The notes under the pieces are model-generated. The model was not told where the DNA came from. It was given only the letters and a program-made list of their open reading frames with translations, and did not search any database. Shown here in pieces: positions 1-8,933 of a stretch of DNA of 27,883 bases (position 1 is the stretch's first letter; each line of letters opens with the position of its first letter). The position numbers were made by a program, and so were the translations under genes. Source of the stretch: Candidatus Hodarchaeota archaeon (lineage in GTDB: Archaea > Asgardarchaeota > Heimdallarchaeia > Hodarchaeales > YT1-039); assembly GCA_016840025.1 (NCBI GenBank), contig JAEOTF010000329.1:1-27883 (forward strand), given 5' to 3'.

Positions 1-1
1 G

Positions 2-121
2 AAGAAAATTACAGTAGATATTACTGTTATTAAAAGTCTAAATGCAGCTGAGTCAACGAAAGAAGCCCTAGTATGTAAAAAGGTTTGGTTCATTGGTGAA
101 TCTCCATTTTATGATCTTTGA
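2..121 (+). CDS. C-terminal end of an unidentified protein (partial, cut by window edge)
   Basis: Frame 2 is open from the first bases to a TGA at 119-121 and gives 39 residues ending in VWFIGESPFYDL. Frames 1 and 3 close quickly. The stretch mixes beta-type and charged residues (KKITVDITVIK) as in a soluble protein's last strand and tail. No family is recognisable from so short a piece. It could be a chance open frame, so confidence is moderate to low. Confidence 0.4.
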   Translation, partial: KKITVDITVIKSLNAAESTKEALVCKKVWFIGESPFYDL

Positions 122-218
122 AATTAAATCTTTTAGTCAACAAGATGATGTTGATTGTGTACGAAAGGACATAACAACTAATTTATCTAGTTTCATCTGA
201 CAATATTGATGAAAAGGA

Positions 219-911
219 ATGCAAAAAGGAAAAATTAGTTACTTTCAGTTAGGTATCATTTTAATTTGTCTATTCTTACCTCTAACATTTAAGATTTCTT
301 CTTCAGTTGAAGAAACTGGAAAGATCGCTAAATATTGCTCTAAAATGATACCAATGGGAGCAATTTTTTATGAATTGAATTCTAGCTATATTACTCACCG
401 ATTTACAATGAATGACTTTTATCCAGAAAATCCTCACATTAGAAGATACAAAATTCATGTTGATGCGTTGATATGGATAGATTCACATAGCAGTACTACG
501 GATGTGTCTGTTAGAAATTTATGGAATGCATGTGAGCCAGAGGTCACTGTAAATCATGAAAGTGGTTTTCATCAGACCATTAGCTACGTTTATAGTAGAC
601 CAACTGCATCTGACCCTGACTTCGTGATATCATTAAGACTTGTAGATATCAGAGGTAAAACTAACGGGTGGGTATATATGATGTTTGTCAATGATGGAGA
701 GACAGCTATTCCTCCAGATTTTATAATGCCAGCATCCACATGTAGCGGTGTAGATACAAGTACTATTACAGAGACCACTAATGCAGACACAACAATCACT
801 AGGACAACTAGTGCAAAAAGTTCTGGAATTAAACAAATTACGTTTCCCTTCCTATTTAGTCTAGCTGGATGTCTCACATATTTTATTTATAAGTTCAGAA
901 TGAGACAATAG
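219..911 (+). CDS. Putative membrane-anchored surface protein of unknown function
   Basis: This 230-residue protein has an N-terminal hydrophobic segment (about residues 9-28) that looks like a signal peptide. An extracellular domain of about 150 residues follows, then a Thr/Ser-rich stalk (about 178-203), a second hydrophobic segment (about 207-225) and a short basic tail (YKFRMRQ). This is the usual layout of archaeal exported proteins held by a C-terminal transmembrane anchor. The central domain has Cys residues near both ends and I do not recognise its family. The ATG at 219 has a purine-rich GAAAAGGA run directly before it. The gene stands alone and converges on the small Cys-rich gene on the other strand. 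Surface location is inferred; function is unknown. Confidence 0.7.
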   Translation: MQKGKISYFQLGIILICLFLPLTFKISSSVEETGKIAKYCSKMIPMGAIFYELNSSYITHRFTMNDFYPENPHIRRYKIHVDALIWIDSHSSTTDVSVRNLWNACEPEVTVNHESGFHQTISYVYSRPTASDPDFVISLRLVDIRGKTNGWVYMMFVNDGETAIPPDFIMPASTCSGVDTSTITETTNADTTITRTTSAKSSGIKQITFPFLFSLAGCLTYFIYKFRMRQ

Positions 912-960
912 CACGATACATAGGCTGACGTCCTCCCCTGTCTAAAGCACAGTAAGTATC

Positions 961-1338
961 TTAGGTTTTATCACAAATAATTTTTTCTAGCTCCCCTCGA
1001 AGTTTTTGTGAACGTTCTTGAAGTTCCCTTCCCTCCTCTGAAGTTGCATTAATCTTGGGTTTCGCCATTCCTGTTAGAATAGGCCAAAGATTCATCGCTA
1101 TTTCTTGTTCATCTTGTATAAACATGATTGGGGTAATTAATTGTTCAATACATTCATATATTTCCATTGAGACCGAAAATTCAAGCAGCGGACAATGCAT
1201 GCCATCATGTGTTTGTTGTAACGGCTTGAGGTCTTGTGAATAACATAACGCGTCTTTTCCAAGTTGTAGAACGCATCCTGACTCGAAATTTCTCTTTTGA
1301 ATACGAAAAGGACAAAACCCCAAGTTTTCTGTGCTCAT
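961..1338 (-). CDS. Small Cys-rich hypothetical protein
   Basis: A 125-residue soluble protein starting at an ATG. The first half holds Cys9, Cys22, Cys32 and Cys49, with His44 and His48 nearby (CPF...C...C...HxxxHCP). This spacing could bind zinc or an iron-sulfur cluster. The C-terminal third is charged and probably forms a coiled coil (EEGRELQERSQKLRGELEKI). I know of no named family. Overlapping plus-strand frames are less protein-like. A TATA-like stretch for the minus strand lies at about 1427-1440, and no strong ribosome binding site is seen. It follows the PiT gene on the same strand after 163 bases. It may be a real orphan gene; certainty is moderate. Confidence 0.5.
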   Translation of the reverse strand: MSTENLGFCPFRIQKRNFESGCVLQLGKDALCYSQDLKPLQQTHDGMHCPLLEFSVSMEIYECIEQLITPIMFIQDEQEIAMNLWPILTGMAKPKINATSEEGRELQERSQKLRGELEKIICDKT

Positions 1339-1501
1339 GGACTAGTAGCCATCCATATTATCCAATTTTATCGCATCTAGCTCGTTTCTACCTATTAGGA
1401 AAGGACCACATAAAGAAGGTGATTTATGTTTTATATATTATTCTAGTTAATTCTTTCATTATGAAACTCATAGTTCTTAAAGAGAGAGGGAGAAAGATGT
1501 G

Positions 1502-2506
1502 TCAGAAGAGATTTAAATCCACGAAATAGGTTCCTCCAGTGTATAATACTGCTGCAAAAATGGCAGAAATTGGTACGGTGATAATCCATGAAATTAAGAT
1601 TTTTTTAACAGCATCAAATTCCACATCCGTTCGTCCTGCCCAACCTACCGCAATAAGCGCGGCTACTAGAATATGGCTCCCTGAAAGCGGTAATCCTGCT
1701 GCAGTTCCAACGAACATAATGACAGATACAGATAAACTTGCAGAAAGCGCGCTACTTGGTGATAGACTGACAACCTCATGAGCTAGTGTCTCTACTACTT
1801 TCCTTCCTATTAAAATTAGTCCTATTGCCATTCCTATACCCCCAACACTCAGTGCCACCATTGGGTCAAGTGAATTCTCTCCAGAACCTAAAGCCATCAA
1901 AGGTGCTACAGCATTAGCCACGTCATTTCCTCCCCTACTAAAGGATGTCCATATAAGAAACACTGCTAATCCATAGGCAGCTATTTGTTCCTGTTTCTCA
2001 TAATTTGTATAACCTTGAACTATAGAAATACTTCGCATCTTCTGTATAGTGATAAAGATTACCGCTGCTCCCACAAAGCCTATTAAAGGAGAGATAACCC
2101 AACCTATGAAAATTTCTGTAGTTGTATCAAAATTTATCTCATTTAATCCCCATTCAATCCATACTACACCAATGATAGCTCCAACTACACATTGGGTCGT
2201 GCTAATAGGAATTCCACCATATAATGAAACTAAAATGAGCCATAGTGTCATAGATATAAGTATAGCAATAATCATTAGGTCAGTTAGTGATTCTGTCTTT
2301 GTAAGTCCTAGGCCTACTTTTTCACTTACACCTTTTCCCATTATTAATGCCCCAAATATGCTAACTATACCTCCTATTACTACAGCTATCCCTACTGAAA
2401 ATACACCAGCTCCAACAGCTGGAGCCATGGCCTCATCGTTTGTTCCTATTGCAAAAGCAACAATAAAAGTAAGTAATAACACACCCGCGAGAATGAAAGG
2501 GTCCAT
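1502..2506 (-). CDS. pit: PiT-family inorganic phosphate permease
   Basis: A 334-residue polytopic membrane protein that should take up phosphate together with a cation. It shows the inverted duplicate signature of PiT transporters: GTNDEAMAPAVGAG at residues 21-34 and SRGGNDVANAVAPL at 190-203. Each is followed by a helix-breaking loop, PISTTQ at 100-105 and PLSGSH in the second half. About ten hydrophobic segments are visible. The length is typical of archaeal members, which lack the long hydrophilic loop of bacterial PitA. The ATG start has GGAGATAA just upstream. It lies 17 bases downstream of a DUF47 gene on the same strand, the classical DUF47-PiT pair, so the two are almost certainly co-transcribed. 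Confidence 0.93.
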   Translation of the reverse strand: MDPFILAGVLLLTFIVAFAIGTNDEAMAPAVGAGVFSVGIAVVIGGIVSIFGALIMGKGVSEKVGLGLTKTESLTDLMIIAILISMTLWLILVSLYGGIPISTTQCVVGAIIGVVWIEWGLNEINFDTTTEIFIGWVISPLIGFVGAAVIFITIQKMRSISIVQGYTNYEKQEQIAAYGLAVFLIWTSFSRGGNDVANAVAPLMALGSGENSLDPMVALSVGGIGMAIGLILIGRKVVETLAHEVVSLSPSSALSASLSVSVIMFVGTAAGLPLSGSHILVAALIAVGWAGRTDVEFDAVKKILISWIITVPISAIFAAVLYTGGTYFVDLNLF

Positions 2507-2523
2507 GGAGTATTATCTCCTAT

Positions 2524-3180
2524 CTAGCTATATTTTACAGCCAAAGCACGAATATGGTCAGCTACATTTTCTCCGGCAAGAGCTACTTCTACTAATTCTT
2601 TAGCTAAACGATCAAGATAATATACAGATTCAGGTGAATATCCCTCATTCATCAACCTCGAGAATATTGTATAATATTCATTCCGTGCTTTGTCTCTTGT
2701 TTTTTCTATTTTGAAAGAAATTTTTCGAGCTTTCTCATAATCAGTCCACATAAATTTTATGGCATCTTGGAGTTGATCTGTGCACTTCCATGTTATTTCA
2801 CTAAGAACTTTTAGTTCTTCAGGAATTTTATCTGGAATTTTGTCTTTAGACCGTAGTATAAGAGCACATTCTTCAACTTCCGTGGTAACATGATCCAATA
2901 GTTCAACCAGGATATATCTTTCTTCAGTGCTCTGTCTTAAAAACGCTCGTTTTGAGAATATGTTCTGGATAATGTCCTCTTTGACTTCATCTGCTTCTCT
3001 TTCTAACTCAATAATGTCCTCTACTAATTCATCTACCTTTTTCTTGTCCTTAGCAATCCACGCTTGAACAGCTTCATTAAGTTTCGCTGAAGACACTTGC
3101 ATTTGTTTACCTAGCTTATACATTAGTTCAGCTGCTTTTTTCTGTAATTTCCTGCTTCCAAACCCTAAAAATTTTGACAA
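2524..3180 (-). CDS. DUF47 / PhoU-like putative phosphate transport regulator
   Basis: A 218-residue, almost wholly alpha-helical soluble protein of the DUF47 (TIGR00153) family, distantly related to PhoU. Charged helices such as VDELVEDIIELEREADEVKE and the conserved DHV/ENVADHI region near the C-terminus are typical. DUF47 proteins are encoded next to PiT permeases and are thought to regulate them, probably at the inner face of the membrane. The start is TTG at 3180, supported by GAGAGGATC about 8 bases upstream; there is no better ATG. The PiT gene begins 17 bases after the stop. A second DUF47-like protein is encoded at 16918-17586 beside an ABC transporter. Confidence 0.9.
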   Translation of the reverse strand: MSKFLGFGSRKLQKKAAELMYKLGKQMQVSSAKLNEAVQAWIAKDKKKVDELVEDIIELEREADEVKEDIIQNIFSKRAFLRQSTEERYILVELLDHVTTEVEECALILRSKDKIPDKIPEELKVLSEITWKCTDQLQDAIKFMWTDYEKARKISFKIEKTRDKARNEYYTIFSRLMNEGYSPESVYYLDRLAKELVEVALAGENVADHIRALAVKYS

Positions 3181-3291
3181 ATTGATCCTCTCTCAAATAT
3201 CTATTATGAAAAATCACATGATTATCAATACTAGAAAAACTCTTGGTTAGATACTTAAAAAATGCCAAGACAAATCCGTATAATGAATACT

Positions 3292-4419
3292 CTAAAAAAT
3301 CCCAAGTAAATGAAGATTTCCGATGTTAACAAAATCTAGATACATTTCTGCAGCTTCTTTCGCCGCTAGTACTTGTTTTTTTGGAGTTCTAGGGAGATCC
3401 GCGAAGTTCCAATCACCATGAAAGACTAAAAGACTATAAGGAATTTTAGTGTCAAATTTTGCAATAAATCGAGCAATTTGTCCTACTTCCTTTGCAGTGA
3501 TAAATCCTGGAACAAGTAGTGTACATCCCATGAGAACTGGCAGTTCTTTCCGTTCAGGGTAATACTGATCGGCTATTAAAGAAAAATTCTCATAACTAGC
3601 GTCATTGGGAACCCCACTTAAAACTTCACTTAATGGAGAAGTTTCACTTGGAGGGGCCTTAAGATCAAATTTTATATTCCCCCCTGATTCAAGAGCTAAT
3701 TGTCCTGCTTTTAGAATTAAATCTTTTCTCCAAAGCCCATTTGTTTCCCAACATAGACGTAGTATTCTGTCTTTTTTATTTTCAAAACATTGCTGGCTTG
3801 CTTTTACTGTGAAACTTGCCTGTGGACCACCCCCATCCCCTCCAAACCAGCAAATACAGGAGATTCGCTCATTATTTTGGATAATCTTCTCATAATCGTC
3901 AACAGTTACAAATTTGCCTTGTTGTAGGAGTTTATGACTAGCATTTTGACAGCCTAGACAATTCATATTACACCCGTAGAGAAATGATGCCAAATTATAG
4001 TACCCTTGCTCAGCTTTGTCTTTATAATTAAATTGAGGGTAACCAGCTCCTGTTCCCGCAGGGCAAAAGAAACATCCACAACAATTTGTAACATGGGGAT
4101 CGAGATAGGTATACATTAGTCCTTTTTTTCGTCCTGCATGAATAACTAATCGGTTATTTCTATTTTCTCGCAATCCGCAATATCCTTGTTCTCCTTCAGG
4201 GATTTGACATTGATGGGCACAGCCAGTACATTTAATACCATTAATATTACGAGGTGGTAATGCAGGAAGACCGTAAGCCGCTCGAGTTTCTGTGTGAACT
4301 TGTATAATCCGCGTTTTTAACTCCTCAGTCTCTTTTTTAGAACAATCTGGACATACATTTAGTATTCGAGGAATAAACCGATTCTTACGACCACAGATTA
4401 AACAAGACCTTTCCCGCAT
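3292..4419 (-). CDS. Cys-rich radical SAM protein, AmrS / PflA-activase type
   Basis: A 375-residue enzyme with a radical SAM cluster motif C150-x3-C154-x2-C157 (GCNMNCLGCQN). Upstream of it lie two further Cys groups: a zinc-ribbon-like set C6/C9/C23/C26, and CTGCAHQC...GYCGLREN (C64, C67, C71, C81). The second set is the hallmark of the AmrS (AmmeMemoRadiSam) and PflX-like branch of COG1180. An unusual extra cluster, NCCGCFFC at 112-119, sits between them. Family members generate a 5'-deoxyadenosyl radical to activate or modify a partner protein. No AmmeMemo partner gene is in this window, so the substrate is unknown. The ATG at 4419 has an AGGGGC run 8 bases upstream, and a TATA-like box lies at about 4459-4470. 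The gene is divergent from the reductive dehalogenase-like gene. Confidence 0.82.
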   Translation of the reverse strand: MRERSCLICGRKNRFIPRILNVCPDCSKKETEELKTRIIQVHTETRAAYGLPALPPRNINGIKCTGCAHQCQIPEGEQGYCGLRENRNNRLVIHAGRKKGLMYTYLDPHVTNCCGCFFCPAGTGAGYPQFNYKDKAEQGYYNLASFLYGCNMNCLGCQNASHKLLQQGKFVTVDDYEKIIQNNERISCICWFGGDGGGPQASFTVKASQQCFENKKDRILRLCWETNGLWRKDLILKAGQLALESGGNIKFDLKAPPSETSPLSEVLSGVPNDASYENFSLIADQYYPERKELPVLMGCTLLVPGFITAKEVGQIARFIAKFDTKIPYSLLVFHGDWNFADLPRTPKKQVLAAKEAAEMYLDFVNIGNLHLLGIF

Positions 4420-4458
4420 TTCAAAGCCCCTAACTCATCAGAAGATTATAAAATTATT

Positions 4459-4470
4459 ATTTATAAAATA
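4459..4470 (-). promoter_or_regulatory. TATA-like box for the radical SAM gene
   Basis: On the minus strand the sequence reads TTTTATAAAT, a good archaeal TATA box, about 40-50 bases upstream of the ATG at 4419. It sits in the 216-base divergent gap that also serves the rightward reductive dehalogenase-like gene. It is assigned from position and composition only. Confidence 0.4.
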
Positions 4471-4635
4471 AACAGAATTTTTTCCATAGTAAAGTTAGAA
4501 TAATTGCTGTGTTCGTAGCGGTAAGTAATAAATTTGAAATATGACAGTTATTAAGTCTTGAGGAGATAGTTAATCCAGAATTATACTTTTAAATCAAAAA
4601 ATTTATGTTATCGATAAAATCTGTGTTTGAAATTG

Positions 4636-5844
4636 ATGTCTAATCCTAAAAATGAATCCACCTCTCGTCAAAATTTGGAAAAAATGTTTAAAAAAGGAAA
4701 AATTCCTTATGCATTAGATGAATCCAGCTATAAGCGTTTTTCTGAAAGAAATATGATCTTTTCTAGAGTTAGTTGGGATGATTCATATCGAGCGTACCAA
4801 CGACGAATTTCCGAAAAATCAGCACAAAAGGTGGGAAAGAAAGGATATAGTCGAGTTGGTTATGCAGCACAAGACGCTTCATGGACAGTCTATGATCATT
4901 TTCGTGGTGCCTTTGACTGGGAAAGTATTCAAGATTCCAATCAAGCTTCACCTACCCAAATCATTACCAAACTCCCAAAATACGAGTCATTAGATCATAA
5001 GGAAAATACAAAGATTATTAAACGCGTAGGTCAAATTTTTGGTGCATGTGATGTGGGAATTTGCGAGCTCGAGTCCGGTAAGGATTTTATTTACACTTCT
5101 GACAGAACAGGTAATACAATTGACTTCCCCAATGATATGAAATATGCAATTGTAATGCTAATTGAGATGGATTATCTAGCAATAAGAACATCTCCCAATC
5201 TTCCATCTGCTATTACAACAGGTCATGGTTATTCACGTATGGCATTTGCTATTGCTTGTATGGCTGAATTCTTGCGTTATCTAGGCTATAAAGCTGTTCC
5301 AGCAGGAAATAATGTTGGAATTTCTGTACCGTTAGCTGTAAAGGCGGGATTAGGACAGTTTGGTAGAAATGGTTTGTTAATACATCCAAAATATGGACAA
5401 AGAGTACGTATTTGCAAAGTTTTTACCGATTTCCCATTAATTCCTGATTCTCCTATTGATTTCGGAGTTACTGAATTTTGTAGAGTCTGTAAGAAATGTG
5501 CTGAGCATTGTCCCTCTAAAAGCATACCTTATGACCGTGATCCTACATGGGAAAGCCAATGGAATAGTATTTCTAATAATGATGGTGTCTACAAATGGTA
5601 TGTAAATGTCGACAAGTGTTACGAATATTGGGTTAGAAATACAGCTGACTGTTCAAATTGTATTCGCGTGTGCCCCTTTACTAAACCATTAGGACTTTCA
5701 CACGATGTGATTCGTTTTTTTATCAAGCATTTTAAATTTTTAAATCGTTTATGGCTCTTTGGTGACAAATTTTTAGGATATGACAAGAAAAAGGATCCTG
5801 ATAAATTTTGGCACTCTAAAGAATATCTGGGAAAGAAGATTTAA
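4636..5844 (+). CDS. Reductive dehalogenase-like corrinoid/iron-sulfur protein (cytosolic form)
   Basis: A roughly 402-residue protein matching the RdhA family (TIGR02486). The diagnostic parts are the central block (YLGYKAVPAGN, then GLGQFGRNGLLI and RICKVFTDFPL), a ferredoxin motif C-x2-C-x2-C-x3-CP (CRVCKKCAEHCP), and a second motif C-x10-C-x2-C-x3-CP (ending CSNCIRVCPF). Together these bind two 4Fe-4S clusters next to a corrinoid site. There is no twin-arginine signal and no neighbouring rdhB membrane anchor, unlike respiratory dehalogenases, so the protein is probably cytosolic. QueG is a distant relative, but the extended central block favours RdhA. A TTG nine bases earlier (4627) is an alternative start; the ATG at 4636 is preferred. 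Whether the substrate is an organohalide is inferred, not shown. Confidence 0.82.
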   Translation: MSNPKNESTSRQNLEKMFKKGKIPYALDESSYKRFSERNMIFSRVSWDDSYRAYQRRISEKSAQKVGKKGYSRVGYAAQDASWTVYDHFRGAFDWESIQDSNQASPTQIITKLPKYESLDHKENTKIIKRVGQIFGACDVGICELESGKDFIYTSDRTGNTIDFPNDMKYAIVMLIEMDYLAIRTSPNLPSAITTGHGYSRMAFAIACMAEFLRYLGYKAVPAGNNVGISVPLAVKAGLGQFGRNGLLIHPKYGQRVRICKVFTDFPLIPDSPIDFGVTEFCRVCKKCAEHCPSKSIPYDRDPTWESQWNSISNNDGVYKWYVNVDKCYEYWVRNTADCSNCIRVCPFTKPLGLSHDVIRFFIKHFKFLNRLWLFGDKFLGYDKKKDPDKFWHSKEYLGKKI

Positions 5845-6082
5845 GAAAGAGACGCTATACTCATACAATAAATTATATTAGAGTTTATGTCGGAAAATAA
5901 GTCACTATCATAGATAGAAACCTTTTTGAGAGTTTTTATCATAAACAGAAATTACAAATCAAATTATCCATGAATCCTAAACTTAATAAGACTGAAGGTT
6001 CGACGTTATGCTTGGAGGTTTGATTTAATAAAGTAAACAACTTTGGTTAATTTATTACTTCTTACCTGCAGACTGCGGGACA

Positions 6083-8911
6083 ATGGATATCATTGGCGGC
6101 AATTTAATGACACGTACTGAAGAACGCAAGAAAACTAGGCAAACTCTTCAAGATATTGAATCTCAATACCATCTCCTACAGTCTTTGTTTGAATCTACTA
6201 ATATTTTTATCCATATTTTAGATAAAAATGGCAGAATTCTGTTTACAAATCCGATTGCTATTAATAGACTGGGTTATACAGAAGATGAGTTATTGAAACA
6301 AAACTATGTAGATTTTCTCACCCCATCTTCACAAAAACAATTTAGTGAGCAGTTTGTTAATCTTTTGGAGGAAAAATCCACTCGTCAACAATTGGAAATT
6401 ATTGGTAATGACAAAAGCGTCATAACTTTGGAAAGTTACTCTTTTGCTATTCAGAACGAGCAAGGTGAGGTTACTGCGTTAGTTTTCTTCCAAAATGTTA
6501 TTACTGAACATAAAAGGATAGAAGAAGCCTTAAGAGACGCTAAGGGGAAATACCAAATGCTCGTGGAAAAATTACACGAAGGGGTTCTCCTAGAAGACGC
6601 AGATGGATTTATTACTTTTGTTAATCCTCGCATGAGTGAAATTCTTGAATATGATGAAGAGGAATTGGTCGGATGGCATTTTAGCACTATTGTGCCAGCT
6701 GAAGAGCTAGACAATGTTCAAAAAGAGGCAGAAAAGCGATCTCAAGGTCAAATTAGTAACTTTGAGACTGCTCTTACAGCAAATGATGGAAGTACAATTC
6801 CCGTCATTATCAGTTCAACTCCCTTGTTTACAGATACAGCGGAATTTTTAGGTGTTTTATCAGTAGTGACCGATATAACTGCACGTAAACGGGTGTTAGA
6901 AACATTAAAAGCGTCAGAGGAGCAATATCGCACTACTATAGATTCCATGAATGATGCTATCCATGTAATTGACTCTGATTTACGGATAATTCTAACTAAT
7001 ATCGCTTTTAAAGAACAACAAAAGAATCGTAGGCTAGATCCCGATGTAATTGGCAAAACTGTGTTTGAAGCTTTTCCATTCTCGCCCGATAAGGTGTTTG
7101 AGGAATATCTCCAAGTATATGATAGAGAAAAAACATTGATAACCGAACAGAGTTTCAAAGTTAGTGATAAAGAACACATTTTTGATGTTCGTATGATACC
7201 AATTCCAGACTCCTCAGGAGAGATTCACCGCGTTGTTACTGTAGCACGAGACATTACCGAAAGTAGGCAAGCAGAACAAAGATTGAGAGAAAGTGAGCAA
7301 AAATTTCGATTACTTGCTGAAGCATCTTTAGTGGGGATTACAATTGCTCAGGAGAATCAGCATAAATATGTAAATGATGCGTTAGCCCAAATCGTTGGCT
7401 ATTCTAGAGAAGAAATGTTGACCTGGACTACAAGTGAAGTCCCTATGCCTATATACCCTGATGATTTACCATTTGTGAAGGAACAATGGAAAAAGAAAGA
7501 ATCAGGCGAGGAAGAAGGAGTAATTCCCCGTCATCAGTTCCGAATAGTCACAAAAACGAATGATCTCAAATGGGTAGAAGTTTTTTCACATATAATCCAA
7601 TTTGATGGAAAACCAGCTCTTCTTGCAGCATACATTGACATTACTGAACAGAAAAGAGTAGAAGAAGAACTCCAATACCAATTGAGGGTCAGTCATTCTT
7701 TAAGTGAAATTTCAGCCCGATTTGTTAGTTTTATGTCGCTTGATGAGGCAATAAATATTACTCTAAAGGATATAGGGGAATTATTATTTTCGGATAGGAG
7801 TTTTATTTTTCTTTATGAAGATAATTATAGAAAAATATCTAATAAATATGAATGGTGTACCCTTAAAGAACATTCTGTTAAGCATAAGTTAATGGATCTG
7901 TCAAACGACGTGCTAGAGAGATGGTTTTATTATTTTCAACGAGGTGAAAGTATTAGTATACAAGATGTGAGTCTGTTATCTTCTGAAAAAGAAAATGAAC
8001 GGAATTTCCTTGAAAAACTTAAAATCCGCTCTCTGATTGCCTATCCTCTATTTCTAGGTAAGAGAATCTCTGGATTTCTCGGAATCGTTGATATTCAGAA
8101 ACCTCGAAATTGGATTGAGGAGGATGTACGAATTCTTCGTATCTGCGCTGAAATTATAGGAGGAGCAATGGTACGCGAAAGAGCTGAAGCAGCAAATCTT
8201 CGACTCGTACATGAACTGCGGCAGGCTAATGAAGCACTAAAGGACTTTGCTTTTGTTGTTTCTCATGATTTAAGAGCACCACTACGAGGAATTGCTTATT
8301 TAACGGATTGGATTGCTCAAGATTATGGGGATAAATTTGATAATGAAGGAAAAGAGCGAATTGATTTACTGTTAGCACGAGTTAAGTGGATGAACGCTTT
8401 AATAGATGGAATTCTCCAATATTCTCAAGTAGGTCGAGTTTATGAAAAAAAAACAAATATCGATCTCGAAAAGCTGATCTCAGAGGTAATAGAACTACTA
8501 AATCCCCCTGCACATAAATTTGCAATAATTTTTGAATCTAAGTTACCTATATTATATTGTGAAAAAACTCGTATAAGCCAAATTTTCCAAAATTTGATTG
8601 ATAATGCGATTAAATTTATGGATAAACCTCATGGGGAAATAAGAGTCAGTTGTATTGATAAAGACGACTTTTGGGAGTTGATAGTAGCCGATAACGGACC
8701 AGGAATCGAAGAAGGAGATTTTAAGAAGGTTTTTCAGATTTTTCAAAAAGCAGCTTCCCAAAATAAGGCTGAAAGCACTGGAATTGGCTTAGCATTGATA
8801 AAAAAGATCATCGAGCAGGAAGGAGGAAGAATCTGGGTAGAATCGATAATAGGGAAAGGATCAAAATTCCACTTTACCATACCCAAGAGAGATAAGGGTT
8901 TGAAAGACTAA
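6083..8911 (+). CDS. Multi-PAS/GAF sensor histidine kinase
   Basis: A 942-residue soluble sensor kinase without transmembrane segments. The order is four PAS domains (about 30-145, 152-272, 276-398, 402-527), each ending in the usual DIT-x-xK/R joint; a GAF domain (about 540-697); a HisKA dimerisation helix with phospho-accepting His728 in SHDLRAPLRG; and a HATPase domain. The HATPase has N box QNLIDNAIKF, G1 ADNGPGI (D870), F box FQIFQK and G2 STGIGLALIKKI. It should sense cytosolic ligands or redox state and pass phosphate to the response regulator directly downstream. An alternative start is the ATG at 6107; neither start has a clear ribosome binding site. Its last codons lie within a 21-bp repeat shared with the start of the next gene. 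Confidence 0.93.
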   Translation: MDIIGGNLMTRTEERKKTRQTLQDIESQYHLLQSLFESTNIFIHILDKNGRILFTNPIAINRLGYTEDELLKQNYVDFLTPSSQKQFSEQFVNLLEEKSTRQQLEIIGNDKSVITLESYSFAIQNEQGEVTALVFFQNVITEHKRIEEALRDAKGKYQMLVEKLHEGVLLEDADGFITFVNPRMSEILEYDEEELVGWHFSTIVPAEELDNVQKEAEKRSQGQISNFETALTANDGSTIPVIISSTPLFTDTAEFLGVLSVVTDITARKRVLETLKASEEQYRTTIDSMNDAIHVIDSDLRIILTNIAFKEQQKNRRLDPDVIGKTVFEAFPFSPDKVFEEYLQVYDREKTLITEQSFKVSDKEHIFDVRMIPIPDSSGEIHRVVTVARDITESRQAEQRLRESEQKFRLLAEASLVGITIAQENQHKYVNDALAQIVGYSREEMLTWTTSEVPMPIYPDDLPFVKEQWKKKESGEEEGVIPRHQFRIVTKTNDLKWVEVFSHIIQFDGKPALLAAYIDITEQKRVEEELQYQLRVSHSLSEISARFVSFMSLDEAINITLKDIGELLFSDRSFIFLYEDNYRKISNKYEWCTLKEHSVKHKLMDLSNDVLERWFYYFQRGESISIQDVSLLSSEKENERNFLEKLKIRSLIAYPLFLGKRISGFLGIVDIQKPRNWIEEDVRILRICAEIIGGAMVRERAEAANLRLVHELRQANEALKDFAFVVSHDLRAPLRGIAYLTDWIAQDYGDKFDNEGKERIDLLLARVKWMNALIDGILQYSQVGRVYEKKTNIDLEKLISEVIELLNPPAHKFAIIFESKLPILYCEKTRISQIFQNLIDNAIKFMDKPHGEIRVSCIDKDDFWELIVADNGPGIEEGDFKKVFQIFQKAASQNKAESTGIGLALIKKIIEQEGGRIWVESIIGKGSKFHFTIPKRDKGLKD

Positions 8912-8933
8912 TAGAGAGATAAGGGTTTGAAAG
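8886..8933 (+). repeat. Perfect 21-bp direct repeat spanning the kinase/response-regulator junction
   Basis: The 21-mer beginning AGAGAGATAAGGG occupies 8886-8906 and again 8913-8933, with a period of 27 bases. The first copy encodes the kinase's last residues (RDKGLK). The second carries the purine-rich ribosome-binding stretch and TTG start of the response regulator. The two stops TAA and TAG at 8909-8914 lie in the spacer region. Confidence 0.95.

Noticed and set aside
1236..1529. 97-codon plus-strand frame overlapping the small Cys-rich gene and the end of the PiT gene
   Set aside because: It overlaps two better genes on the other strand, has no ribosome binding site, and its C-terminal part is simply the complement of PiT and flanking DNA.
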